Source: Oscillospiraceae bacterium
Lineage (GTDB): Bacteria; Bacillota; Clostridia; Oscillospirales; Ruminococcaceae
Length of the DNA: 64,000 nucleotides
Direction: 5' to 3'
Assembly: GCA_020024285.1 (NCBI GenBank)
Contig: JAHHTZ010000009.1
Span: forward strand, 3,430-67,429
Shown here in pieces: positions 43,543 through 52,066 of this stretch (the first letter of the stretch is position 1; every line of letters begins with the position of its first letter). A model generated the notes under the pieces. It saw only the letters and a program-made list of their open reading frames with translations. It had not been told where the DNA came from and ran no database searches. The translations under genes were made by a program, and so were the position numbers.

Positions 43543-45300
43543 ATGATCCCGGATACCTTTATACAGGACCTCAAATCCTCGTGCGATATTGAAAATATCG
43601 TATCCTCTTATGTGAAGCTGACGCGAAAAGGAAAAAATCTTGTGGGTCTGTGTCCTTTTCATTCGGAGAAAACAGGGTCATTCTTCATCTATCCCCAAAC
43701 GCAGTCCTTCTACTGCTTTGGATGCGGGGCTGGCGGGGATGTCATTACGTTTTTGAAACGAATCGAAAACCTCGAATATATTGAAGCAGTAAAGCTGCTT
43801 GCCCAAAAGTCCGGTGTCCCCATCCCGGAGGATACGATGGACGATAAAACAGTTCGCCAAAAGGCGCGCACGCTGGAAATCAACCGCGAAACGGCGCGCT
43901 TTTACCACCGGTGCCTCATTTCTGAGCAGGGAAAGGCGGCGTACCAATACTTCATCAACCGCGGAAGAACGCCGAAGATCATCCGCCACTTTGGACTGGG
44001 GTATGCGCCCGATGACTGGAACTCTTTGCGCGACCATCTCAAATCAAAGGGATTCAAGGAAGAGGATATCGAAAACAGCGGCATCTGCGTCCGAAGCAAA
44101 AAAGGCGGTCTGTATGACCGTTTTCGCGGGCGTGTGATCTTCCCCATCATCGATTTACGGGGAAACGTGGTCGGGTTTGGAGGAAGATCCTTGGGAGATC
44201 GCGAACCAAAGTATCTCAATTCCTCCGACACCCCGGTATTTAAGAAGAGCAAAAACCTGTTTGCGCTCAATTTTGCAAAATCGTCAAAAGCAAAGAGCCT
44301 GATCCTGGCAGAAGGATATATGGATGTCATTGCCATCCATCAGGCAGGATTCGACAATGCGGTTGCGACGCTGGGAACGTCCCTGACAGAGGAACAGGCG
44401 CGGTTGATTGCACAATATACCGACACAGTGATCATCGCATACGACTCGGACGGCGCCGGGCAGACTGCCACAAAACGTGCCATCAATATTTTTTCCGAGG
44501 TTGGGGTCAAGGTGAATATCCTCTCCATTCCCGGAGCGAAGGACCCGGACGAATTCCTGCAAAAGTATGGTCCACAGCGTTTTGAGCTGCTGCTTGAGGG
44601 CTGCACCAATGCTCTGGAATTTGAAATTTCCAAAATACGAAAAAAATATGATGTAGAAACTCCCGATGGGAAGGTCGGCTTCCTCAAGGAGTTTTCAAGG
44701 CTGATGGCAGGCATCCGAAATCCATTGGAGCGCGAGGTCTATCTCACTCAGATGGCAAACGAATTGGGGATCGCCCCCGCAGCCATCACAGCGCAGGTGG
44801 AGAACATTCAGAAAAGCCAGAAGAAGGCACAGGCGCGCAAAGAAAAAAACGATACCAGTATTTACATCGGAGATCTTGCCGCAGGGCGCGGCGATATGCA
44901 GCGCAAGCGAAACCTCAGGATCGCGATTGCAGAGGAGCGGATCATCGGAATTTTGATGAAAAATCCCGATTACCTCTCGTATCTTGTTACGAAGATCGAG
45001 CCGCAGCAATTTGTGACCGATGTAAACCGCGAGCTGATTACAACAATTTCGCAGCACATCCAATCGAACCGTTCCATCGAGCCGATGGCACTTTCGGGAG
45101 AATTGTCTGAGGAGGCGATGAAACGCCTGTCCGGAATCCTGGCATCCGAGGAATCTCAGCGGGCACAGCGAAACGAATTGGATGATTATATACAGGTTGT
45201 TCGAGATGGCATAAGTGCAAAATCTCAGGAGGACATTACAAAAATGGACGACCAGGAATTAAAGGGCTATTTTGATTCGCTGGCAGTTAGAAAGAAATAG
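43543..45300 (+). CDS. dnaG: DNA primase
   Basis: This 585-residue DnaG makes RNA primers for replication. It has an N-terminal zinc-binding domain (CPFHSEKTGSFFIYPQTQSF then YCFGCGAGGD), the RNA-polymerase and TOPRIM core with EGYMDVIAIHQAG and the metal site AYDSDGAGQ, and a C-terminal helicase-binding domain. ATG 43543 is chosen over 43537 because AAGGAG touches the latter. The gap to the broken dgt is 42 bases and to rpoD 15 bases, consistent with one operon. Confidence 0.95.
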   Translation: MIPDTFIQDLKSSCDIENIVSSYVKLTRKGKNLVGLCPFHSEKTGSFFIYPQTQSFYCFGCGAGGDVITFLKRIENLEYIEAVKLLAQKSGVPIPEDTMDDKTVRQKARTLEINRETARFYHRCLISEQGKAAYQYFINRGRTPKIIRHFGLGYAPDDWNSLRDHLKSKGFKEEDIENSGICVRSKKGGLYDRFRGRVIFPIIDLRGNVVGFGGRSLGDREPKYLNSSDTPVFKKSKNLFALNFAKSSKAKSLILAEGYMDVIAIHQAGFDNAVATLGTSLTEEQARLIAQYTDTVIIAYDSDGAGQTATKRAINIFSEVGVKVNILSIPGAKDPDEFLQKYGPQRFELLLEGCTNALEFEISKIRKKYDVETPDGKVGFLKEFSRLMAGIRNPLEREVYLTQMANELGIAPAAITAQVENIQKSQKKAQARKEKNDTSIYIGDLAAGRGDMQRKRNLRIAIAEERIIGILMKNPDYLSYLVTKIEPQQFVTDVNRELITTISQHIQSNRSIEPMALSGELSEEAMKRLSGILASEESQRAQRNELDDYIQVVRDGISAKSQEDITKMDDQELKGYFDSLAVRKK

Positions 45301-45315
45301 AGTAGGGGGAAAATT

Positions 45316-46395
45316 ATGGCAGTAAAAGATAAAAAAGCGGTGATCCGTGCCCTGATCGAAACCGGTAAGGCAAACGGAAAGCTGACCGCTCAGGAAATCA
45401 ACGATGCCTTGGAGCAGCTCGATTTTGACGTGGAAAAAGTGGATAAGCTCTACAACACACTGGAAACGCTCAATATCGATATCGTGGATGACCTTGATCT
45501 GAGCGACCTCGACAAAAAAGACGGGGATGTTGACGATGAAGATGCGCTCCTTTCAGTAGAAGGCATCAACATTGACGACCCGGTGAAGGTCTACCTCAAG
45601 GAAATCGGTCGAGTACCGCTTTTGTCCCCGGAAGAAGAAATCGAGCTGGCAGAGCGCATGTCGCAGGGCGATCCTTATGCGCGTGAGCGTTTGTCAGAAG
45701 CAAACCTTCGCCTTGTAGTCAGCATCGCAAAACGATATGTGGGACGCGGGATGCAGTTTTTGGATCTGATCCAGGAGGGCAATCTCGGTTTGATCAAGGC
45801 GGTGGAAAAATTCGACCACACCAAGGGATTTAAGTTTTCTACTTATGCAACGTGGTGGATTCGTCAGGCAATCACCCGCGCAATCGCAGATCAGGCAAGA
45901 ACCATCCGTATCCCGGTGCATATGGTGGAAACCATCAACAAGGTGAAAAAGGTGTCCAGCCAGCTCCTGCATAAAAACGGACACGATCCGACGGCAGAAG
46001 AAATTGCAGCAGAACTGGATATGCCGTTGGATAAGGTGCGCGAGATCATGCGCGTGGCACAGGAACCTGTTTCTCTCGAAACCCCGATCGGTGAGGAAGA
46101 GGACAGCCATCTTGGAGATTTTATCCCGGATGATGATGCCCCGGCTCCGGCAGATGCAGCTTCCCACACCCTCCTGCGTGAGGAACTGGAGGATGTGCTT
46201 TCCACATTGACCCCTCGCGAGAAAAAGGTGCTTGAACTGAGATTCGGCTTGGTGGATGGAAGAAACCGCACCCTCGAAGAGGTGGGCAAGGAGTTTAAGG
46301 TCACACGCGAAAGAATTCGCCAGATCGAGGCGAAGGCTTTGCGCAAACTGCGCCACCCAAGCCGCAGCAAACGACTGAAAGATTTCCTCGACTAA
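45316..46395 (+). CDS. rpoD: RNA polymerase primary sigma factor
   Basis: This 359-residue sigma-70 family housekeeping factor (SigA) has region 1.1 remnants at the N-terminus and region 1.2 (DDPVKVYLKEIGRVPLL). Region 2 includes LIQEGNLGLIKAVEKFDHTK and FSTYATWWIRQAI. Region 3 and region 4 follow, with the helix-turn-helix TLEEVGKEFKVTRERIRQIE. It matches the many TTGACA/TATAAT promoters in this window. It is the last gene of the dgt-dnaG-rpoD block, with only an 11-base space to the next promoter. Confidence 0.97.
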   Translation: MAVKDKKAVIRALIETGKANGKLTAQEINDALEQLDFDVEKVDKLYNTLETLNIDIVDDLDLSDLDKKDGDVDDEDALLSVEGINIDDPVKVYLKEIGRVPLLSPEEEIELAERMSQGDPYARERLSEANLRLVVSIAKRYVGRGMQFLDLIQEGNLGLIKAVEKFDHTKGFKFSTYATWWIRQAITRAIADQARTIRIPVHMVETINKVKKVSSQLLHKNGHDPTAEEIAAELDMPLDKVREIMRVAQEPVSLETPIGEEEDSHLGDFIPDDDAPAPADAASHTLLREELEDVLSTLTPREKKVLELRFGLVDGRNRTLEEVGKEFKVTRERIRQIEAKALRKLRHPSRSKRLKDFLD

Positions 46396-46406
46396 TGAAA
46401 AATTTG

Positions 46407-46435
46407 TTGACAAAGCTGGATAAAAACAGTATACT
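46407..46435 (+). promoter_or_regulatory. consensus promoter of the Rrf2 gene
   Basis: TTGACA, 17 bases, TATACT, starting 12 bases after the rpoD stop. Confidence 0.8.
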
Positions 46436-46464
46436 TTTGGAAACGGACAAGAAAGGGTAACATC

Positions 46465-46884
46465 ATGCATATCACATTAGAAGCGGATTATGCGATCCGT
46501 ATAGTTTACTGTTTAGCCTGCGAAGGAAAACGAATGGACGCAAAATCGATTTCAGGAGCAACCGGTGTAACGCTGCGTTTTTCGCTGAAAATCCTGAGAA
46601 AATTAGTAGCGGCAGGGATCGTGAAGTCTTTTAAGGGAACACAGGGCGGATACGAGATCGGACGTTCGCTGGACACGATTTCTCTCTATGATGTCATCAG
46701 CACCATTGAAGGAGAATATCAGCTCAACCGCTGTGTTGGCGGAAACTATGTATGCGCCCGCATCAAGCAGGGACCATGCCAGTTTCAGAGAGTGTTCCGC
46801 GATATTTCAAAGGATGTTCAAAAGCAGCTGAAATCTCACAAATTTACAGAGTTTGTGAAGACACCGGAACAGGAAAACGAATAA
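46465..46884 (+). CDS. Rrf2 family transcriptional regulator with three cysteines
   Basis: This 139-residue Rrf2-type winged-helix regulator starts ITLEADYAIRIVYCLA and continues with recognition helix VTLRFSLKILRKLVAAG and wing GTQGGYEIGR. Cysteines at 90, 97 and 105 lie where IscR-like regulators bind a [2Fe-2S] cluster, although the spacing (C-x6-C-x7-C) is looser than in IscR. No iron-sulfur operon is adjacent; the IscU-like gene is 45 kb away. The start follows AAAGGGT. A strong terminator follows. Confidence 0.9.
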   Translation: MHITLEADYAIRIVYCLACEGKRMDAKSISGATGVTLRFSLKILRKLVAAGIVKSFKGTQGGYEIGRSLDTISLYDVISTIEGEYQLNRCVGGNYVCARIKQGPCQFQRVFRDISKDVQKQLKSHKFTEFVKTPEQENE

Positions 46885-46893
46885 GAAGACGAA

Positions 46894-46929
46894 AAAAGAC
46901 TGTAAATCAAGTTTGATTTACAGTCTTTT
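46894..46929 (+). terminator. Rrf2 gene terminator
   Basis: A 17-bp perfect stem AAAAGACTGTAAATCAA with a minimal loop ends in TTTT. Confidence 0.9.
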
Positions 46930-46975
46930 GCTGTCCTTCCGGCTTTATGGGGAGGATTTTCGGGGATGGATGAGA

Positions 46976-47149
46976 TGCTATAATATCTGTAGAAAGAAAA
47001 ATCCCAAAAGACAGATGGTGCAGAGAAGTTTTCCACAAGATTGACCGGGAAATGTTGAAAATAAGATGAAGCATTTGGAAAATCGAGGAAAGAATTGGGA
47101 AAGACCCTCATAGAATTGTATGTATGCCGCCTGACGGCGGCTGAGATCA
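46976..47149 (+). other. short region with a rightward extended -10 and hairpins, no gene
   Basis: TGCTATAAT (46976-46984) is an extended -10 pointing right. Downstream, ATCTGT/ACAGAT and a GCCGCC-TGAC-GGCGGC hairpin (47129-47144) are visible, but the longest open frame with an ATG is 15 codons. It could be a small RNA antisense-facing to the next leftward gene, or nothing. Confidence 0.25.
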
Positions 47150-47332
47150 TTACATGATGTGTTCCTCGCAAATATTATCCACCACGCGCACACCCATCTT
47201 ATCGCGGTCTGCAACGCGGTACTGTGCAATGGCAAGATAATCATAAGACGGACAAAGCCGTTTTTCCGGATTGATCCGAAGATCCTCCACAACAGGGGGA
47301 CGCTTCGGCTTTGGATGGGGACAAGATCCCAT
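47150..47332 (-). CDS. small hypothetical protein
   Basis: This 60-residue soluble protein has an N-terminal CPHPKPKRPPV motif and the segment PEKRLCPSYDYLAIAQYR. ATG 47332 is five bases after GAGGTGAT, which supports real translation; the longer frame to 47461 has no such site. I do not recognise the family. It stands alone, divergent from the MBOAT cassette. Confidence 0.5.
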   Translation of the reverse strand: MGSCPHPKPKRPPVVEDLRINPEKRLCPSYDYLAIAQYRVADRDKMGVRVVDNICEEHIM

Positions 47333-47497
47333 GTAAATCACCTCACAAATAGCTTTCCCCAAAATATAAAATCGATACAGAAAGGAGCAGAAAAAGTATT
47401 TTTTGTACTGGAATGAGGGTGTATGTTTTAGTAAAAACAAAGCATCCTTTAAATCGCGCAATAAATTTTAAAAATATCTTTTCTCACTATTTTTTTG

Positions 47498-47506
47498 TGC
47501 TATAAT
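47498..47506 (+). promoter_or_regulatory. extended -10 promoter of the MBOAT cassette
   Basis: TGCTATAAT, with a weak -35, 49 bases upstream of the first cassette gene. Confidence 0.6.
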
Positions 47507-47555
47507 AGGCTTTATAAGTGTCTGAGAGACCGTAAAGAGTTTGGAGAGTTTTAAA

Positions 47556-48962
47556 ATGGTATTTGCAAATCTGATTTTCATTTATATATTTTTGCCGCTG
47601 AATTTGCTGATGTATTTTGTTACAAAAAACAAGGGATTTCGGAATGCGGTCTTGATTGCCTTTTCCCTGTTTTTTTATGCATGGGGCGAACCGGTTTGGA
47701 TCACGCTGCTGCTGTTTTCTGCTGTGATAGACTATATTCACGGACTTGTCATCGAGGGACATCGTGGGCAATGGCAGGCAAAGGCGGCGGTTATTTCGTC
47801 ACTTATCTTGAATCTCGGACTTCTGGGGATTTTTAAATACAGCGGCTTCCTTGTTGAAAATATAAACAATCTTCTGCATATCTCCCTTCCGGTGCCGTTC
47901 TTCGCCTTGCCGATCGGTATTTCCTTTTATACCTTCCAAACGATTTCCTATACGGTGGATGTTTATCGGGGAGATGTGCATGCCCAGTCATCCTTTGCAA
48001 AATTTCTGATGTATGTTTCCTGCTATCACCAGCTGGTGGCGGGCCCTATTGTGCGCTACAGCGATGTTGCAGCAGAAATTGAGGACCGCAGCACAAGCAT
48101 TGTGGATTTCAGCGAAGGGATCACCCAGTTCTGCATCGGGCTTGCAAAGAAGGTTATGGTGGCAAACGTGGCAGGACAGATGGTTGCGCGATACCTCGAT
48201 GGGGATCTGGCAAAGCTCTCCGTAGCCGGCGCATGGTTTGGTGTTGCGATGTTCTCCATCCAGCTGTACTATGACTTCTCCGGATATTCCGATATGGCGA
48301 TCGGTCTGGGGCGCATCTTCGGCTTCCATTATCCGATGAACTTCAACTACCCGTATATCTCCAAATCCATCACGGAATTCTGGCGGAGATGGCATATTTC
48401 CCTTGGGAGCTTTTTCCGCGATTATGTCTATATCCCCCTTGGGGGCAACCGCCATCACCAGCTTCTGAACATTGCAATCGTCTGGTTCCTGACCGGTCTG
48501 TGGCATGGCGCAAGCTGGAACTTTATCCTCTGGGGTCTGTATTACGGAGTGCTTCTGCTGATTGAAAAGGTGTTTTTGCTCCGTGTTCTGGAGAAGATCC
48601 CATCGTTTTTTAACCATCTCTATGTGCTGTTCCTTACTTTAGTAGGCTGGACCATCTTCTATGTGACGGATTTGGGAAGATTGGGTCATATTTTCTCCAT
48701 CCTTTTTGGCAGAGCAGGAGCACCGCTTGGCGATTTGCAGCTGACCATCACAGTGCAGAACAATCTGTTCTGGCTGATTGCAGCGATACTGTTTTGTATG
48801 CCGATCACACAATGGATCAAAAAAGGAATCCGTCATCTCACCGCAGAGGGGCAGGCCTTGTGCCAGGGCGGAGCCATTGTGATGAATGTGATGATCCTTT
48901 TCCTGTGTACTGCCCTTTTGGTGGGACAGAGCTATAATCCATTCTTGTATTTCCGTTTCTAA
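47556..48962 (+). CDS. MBOAT family O-acyltransferase (AlgI/DltB-like)
   Basis: This 468-residue polytopic membrane acyltransferase has about eleven hydrophobic helices. It carries PIGISFYTFQTISYTVDVYR, the family block EFWRRWHISLGSFFRDYVYI followed by PLGGNR, and the catalytic His in FLTGLWHGASWNF. AlgI-like members move acetyl groups across the membrane for O-acetylation of extracellular polysaccharides. It is first in a tight three-gene cassette (12- and 18-base gaps) with a DHHW protein and a lipoprotein. The start follows TTGGAGAG. The polymer is unknown. Confidence 0.93.
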   Translation: MVFANLIFIYIFLPLNLLMYFVTKNKGFRNAVLIAFSLFFYAWGEPVWITLLLFSAVIDYIHGLVIEGHRGQWQAKAAVISSLILNLGLLGIFKYSGFLVENINNLLHISLPVPFFALPIGISFYTFQTISYTVDVYRGDVHAQSSFAKFLMYVSCYHQLVAGPIVRYSDVAAEIEDRSTSIVDFSEGITQFCIGLAKKVMVANVAGQMVARYLDGDLAKLSVAGAWFGVAMFSIQLYYDFSGYSDMAIGLGRIFGFHYPMNFNYPYISKSITEFWRRWHISLGSFFRDYVYIPLGGNRHHQLLNIAIVWFLTGLWHGASWNFILWGLYYGVLLLIEKVFLLRVLEKIPSFFNHLYVLFLTLVGWTIFYVTDLGRLGHIFSILFGRAGAPLGDLQLTITVQNNLFWLIAAILFCMPITQWIKKGIRHLTAEGQALCQGGAIVMNVMILFLCTALLVGQSYNPFLYFRF

Positions 48963-48974
48963 GGGGGCGAATTC

Positions 48975-50489
48975 GTGAGAAGCAACAAGGATTTCTCCGC
49001 AAAAGAACTTTCCAATTTAACAGCGGCGCATTTTCTGAATGCAGGGATTTTTGTCGTGGTGCTTTGTATTATGGGTCTTGCTGCGCTGTTTTTCCCAAAA
49101 CCTACTGTATCAGAGTATGAAAAGCGTAAACTGGAGAAGATGCCGCAATTTTCGGTGCAAAGCCTTTTCTCCGGAGAATATACAGAGAAGCTCGATCTGT
49201 TTTTTGCGGACACCTTCCCTGCGCGTGAAAAGTTTGTTGAAATGGCAGCGCGTCAGGAAGAGTTCAGAGGGCTTCGCGTTGACGATGTAAAGCTGCACGA
49301 GGCGCCAACCAATCCGCAGCCGCCGGCTCCGCCGGAACTCCCGCCGACAAAACCGGACAGCAGCTCCTCCGAGCAAACACAGCAGGAGGTAAAACCGCCA
49401 GACGTTCCTGAGGACGATGGGGTGGAGGGAGAGAAGCGCGGGTCTGTCTTTATCTACAAAGATATGGCGCTGCCGCTTTTCGGAAGCAATCCATATGCAT
49501 GTGAGCGATATGCCAACACCATCAACAAATACCACGAGGTTTTGGGCGATGAGGTAACAATATACAATCTTGTAATCCCGTCCTCTATCGAATTTTATCT
49601 GCCTGAGAAATACAAAGATAAGGGTCTTACCAGCGATGAAAAGAGCAATATCGAGCTGATCTACTCGATGATGGACCCTGCCATTCGGACGGTGGATGCC
49701 TACAGCAAAATGGAGCAGGCAAAGGACCAGTATATCTATTTCCGCACAGACCATCACTGGACCGTTCGGGGAGCCTACGCCGCCTACACCGCCTTCTGCG
49801 AGAAGGCAGGCTTTACTCCGGTGCCGCTGGAAAAAATGGAGCGTCATGTGATCGATAATTTTGTGGGAACACTCTACGGTCAGACGCAGGACATCAAGCT
49901 CAAGGAGCATCCGGACTATGTGGAATACTTTATCCCTCCGGTCGAAACCACAACGTATCGTTATATGAGAGGTCAGCCGTTCACACCGTATGAATCCACT
50001 ATTTTTGCAAACTATGCAACAAGCGGACCGAATACGTACAGCGTTTTCCTGCACGGAGATTTTCCCCTGACGCACATCAAGACCAATCTGCACACCGGAA
50101 GAAAGATCGCAGTAGTCAAGGAATCGTTCGGAAATGCATTTTCTCCGTTCCTTGTTTCACACTATGATGAAGTATTTGTGGTGGATCAGCGTTATTTCCA
50201 GCTTGGATTTATCAACTTCCTCAAGCAAAACGGTGTAACCGATCTTTTGTTCATCAATAACATTTTTGCAGCAAATACCGATATCCGTATCAACGAGATC
50301 AACCGCATCATGTATCAGCAGTTTGTCCCACCGCCGCCTGTGGAAGCGCAGCGGGTGCCTGAAGAGGGCGAGCAGGAGAGCACAGCTGAGGAAGAAACCA
50401 GCGAAAAAACAGAGAAGGATCAGGAGAAGGAGAACGAGAACGACGAATCTTCGGGAAAGAAGAAAAAATCAAAACACGACGAGGAATAA
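48975..50489 (+). CDS. DHHW family protein (AlgX/AlgJ-like O-acetyltransferase partner)
   Basis: This 504-residue protein has an N-terminal membrane anchor (about 20-42) and a Pro/Ser-rich linker (about 110-150). The extracytoplasmic SGNH-like domain contains the family motif RTDHHWTVRGA (about 256-266) and a Ser-region VKESFGNAFSPFL. The C-terminal tail is highly charged (Glu/Lys). DHHW proteins accompany MBOAT acyltransferases and are thought to hand the acetyl group to the polymer outside the cell. The start is GTG at 48975 after AGGGGGCG. Confidence 0.9.
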   Translation: MRSNKDFSAKELSNLTAAHFLNAGIFVVVLCIMGLAALFFPKPTVSEYEKRKLEKMPQFSVQSLFSGEYTEKLDLFFADTFPAREKFVEMAARQEEFRGLRVDDVKLHEAPTNPQPPAPPELPPTKPDSSSSEQTQQEVKPPDVPEDDGVEGEKRGSVFIYKDMALPLFGSNPYACERYANTINKYHEVLGDEVTIYNLVIPSSIEFYLPEKYKDKGLTSDEKSNIELIYSMMDPAIRTVDAYSKMEQAKDQYIYFRTDHHWTVRGAYAAYTAFCEKAGFTPVPLEKMERHVIDNFVGTLYGQTQDIKLKEHPDYVEYFIPPVETTTYRYMRGQPFTPYESTIFANYATSGPNTYSVFLHGDFPLTHIKTNLHTGRKIAVVKESFGNAFSPFLVSHYDEVFVVDQRYFQLGFINFLKQNGVTDLLFINNIFAANTDIRINEINRIMYQQFVPPPPVEAQRVPEEGEQESTAEEETSEKTEKDQEKENENDESSGKKKKSKHDEE

Positions 50490-50507
50490 CGAACAGGAGG
50501 GCAGCTG

Positions 50508-51503
50508 ATGAAAGCAAGAAGATGGATGGCGGCAGCGATGGCAGCGTGTTTGCTCGCCTTGACCGGATGCCAAAGCTTTCCGGCTGTCCCTCTTGTTCCG
50601 ATCAATGCCCCGGTCCATCTCGTCCTTGCGGTCCCGCAGGAGCAGCCCGACCTCTTGAATGAAGTTTCGAGAGAGCTGGCGCGGCGCACCGAAAATTTTG
50701 CACAAAACAGCATGTCCGTAGAAATCCTTCCGGTAAAGGATATCTGGGACGTGATCGCCAAAGGGGAGGCAGATCTGGTCCTTTGCGAAAATGACCGTCT
50801 TGCTCCACATTGCAGCCAGCTTCAAGAGCTGGAATATCCGTATTATTTTAAGAACAGCGGGTATCTGATCAGCGCAGCCAACGATGGGGATGTGCTGGAT
50901 CTGCTCAACTATCATCTAAAAAAAGAAACCCCAATGAAATTGCGCCGCATTGCATACTCGGGGACCATGAATTTTGTAACCAACGACATCGATACCGTCA
51001 GGGATTGGAGGAGCAATGGCACAAACTTGATTGGAGCAATGCGCGATGTTGTCATCAGTGATGAGATGCAATCCCTCTGGAACGTCTTTTTTCGAGAACG
51101 AAAGGAACCGCTTGATTCCATATGGAAGGGCAAAACTCAGATTGCAGAGGTCGATTTGACCCGTGATATTGGGGAGATTCAGGATGAAGTGATTATCATG
51201 AGCGCTCATCGGGCAAAAATGGTCGATATTTTTGTCCATGAAGAACGCCTCTCCTATCTCGACCAAAAACAGAAGGCTGCCCTTGATGAAGCAATCATCT
51301 ATGCTGCCGGCTATTGCAAAACACTGGCAGATGATGCGCGCAAAAAGGTAGAGGAACAGATCCAACAGCAGAAAATCGAGGTGGTTTCCTTAGATCAGTC
51401 GTGGTGGTATGACTATGTGCAAAGCACCTACCTGTCAAAGTCGAATGAGCTGGATAAGGATCTGCTCAGGCTGATCCGCAAAAAGGGGATCGATTCAGAC
51501 TGA
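50508..51503 (+). CDS. TRAP/DctP-type lipoprotein in the MBOAT cassette
   Basis: This 331-residue lipoprotein has lipobox A-L-T-G-C with Cys at 21. The body resembles DctP-type TRAP solute-binding proteins: LLNEVSRELARRTENFAQNS, a VEILPVKDIWDVIAKGEADLVL segment seen only in part, YPYYFKN, and a long C-terminal helix of the TRAP type. No dctQ or dctM membrane genes are present. It is 18 bases behind the DHHW gene, so it is probably a third component of the acetylation-like system rather than a transporter part. The start follows AGGAGGGCAG. Confidence 0.7.
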   Translation: MKARRWMAAAMAACLLALTGCQSFPAVPLVPINAPVHLVLAVPQEQPDLLNEVSRELARRTENFAQNSMSVEILPVKDIWDVIAKGEADLVLCENDRLAPHCSQLQELEYPYYFKNSGYLISAANDGDVLDLLNYHLKKETPMKLRRIAYSGTMNFVTNDIDTVRDWRSNGTNLIGAMRDVVISDEMQSLWNVFFRERKEPLDSIWKGKTQIAEVDLTRDIGEIQDEVIIMSAHRAKMVDIFVHEERLSYLDQKQKAALDEAIIYAAGYCKTLADDARKKVEEQIQQQKIEVVSLDQSWWYDYVQSTYLSKSNELDKDLLRLIRKKGIDSD

Positions 51504-51528
51504 TTTTCTATCCTGTACAACTTTGGTT

Positions 51529-51687
51529 TCCAGAGCTTTTGCTGCCCAGCTCAACTACATGGAAACTAATGTCGTTGATATTTCTAACATGTTTGGGCAT
51601 TATACCTCACCTTATGCGCACAGCTTTGAGAAATAAAAACGAGTAGCAATCAACAAGATTGATGAATTTACTAAAAGTAAATACTGA
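51529..51687 (+). pseudogene. remnant of a tyrosine recombinase (integrase) C-terminus
   Basis: The frame from about 51529 reads SRAFAAQLNYMETNVVDISN followed by MFGHYTSPYAHSFEK, then TAA, then KRVAINKIDEFTKSKY and TGA. This follows the end of phage-type integrases (HAFAxxLxxxGxNVxxISxxLGHSSxxTTLDTYxHxFEK), with the stretch between GH and the catalytic Tyr shortened and an in-frame stop at 51634-51636. There is no start or upstream catalytic domain. It marks a decayed mobile element and overlaps no working gene. Confidence 0.55.
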
Positions 51688-51695
51688 AAAGAAAT

Positions 51696-51726
51696 GAGAG
51701 CCAAAGGACACAATCCTAAGGCTCTC
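51696..51726. terminator. hairpin between the integrase remnant and the RHH gene
   Basis: GAGAGCC-AA-AGGA and TCCT-AA-GGCTCTC pair around a 5-base loop. On the minus strand ATTTCTTTTC follows, so it probably terminates the small RHH gene. Confidence 0.55.
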
Positions 51727-51740
51727 ACTTTAATATTAGA

Positions 51741-51920
51741 TCATTTATCTTTGAGCTCCATGTTATCAAGAGCATATCTTAACGCCATGCTTATAAGCTC
51801 ATTTCTTGAATGATTTGTTTTAACTGCTAAATCGTTATATTCTTGCTGTAAAGCACGGTCTATTCTAATCGTCATTGTAACTGTTTTATCTTCTTTTGGT
51901 GTTATGATGAATTTATCCAT
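51741..51920 (-). CDS. small ribbon-helix-helix (Arc/CopG-type) regulator
   Basis: This 59-residue protein's core VTMTIRIDRALQQEYNDLAV followed by KTNHSRNELISMALRYALD is a ribbon-helix-helix DNA-binding fold, usual for plasmid- and element-borne repressors or antitoxins. ATG 51920 follows a strong AAAGGAGGG. Its promoter region is flanked by a 9-bp inverted repeat, suggesting autoregulation. The composition is clearly more AT-rich than the surrounding chromosome, in line with transfer. Confidence 0.8.
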   Translation of the reverse strand: MDKFIITPKEDKTVTMTIRIDRALQQEYNDLAVKTNHSRNELISMALRYALDNMELKDK

Positions 51921-51933
51921 AATGCGACCCTCC

Positions 51934-51975
51934 TTTGAGTTCTAATTACATTATAGGTTTAACAATGAACTCAAA
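51934..51975. promoter_or_regulatory. probable RHH operator flanking its own -10
   Basis: TTTGAGTTC (51934-51942) and GAACTCAAA (51967-51975) are exact reverse complements, 24 bases apart. They enclose a minus-strand TATAAT (51950-51955) of the RHH gene. The same intergenic region also serves the divergent plus-strand gene. Confidence 0.55.
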
Positions 51976-52025
51976 ACTATAACACAATAAGCAGTAGATA
52001 TTCACTGTACTTTTATACTACAATG

Positions 52026-52034
52026 TGATATGAT
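52026..52034 (+). promoter_or_regulatory. extended -10 promoter
   Basis: TGATATGAT lies 33 bases upstream of the next start codon. Confidence 0.45.
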
Positions 52035-52066
52035 AGAAAAAACTAAATGAAAGGAGTGCCTTTGCA

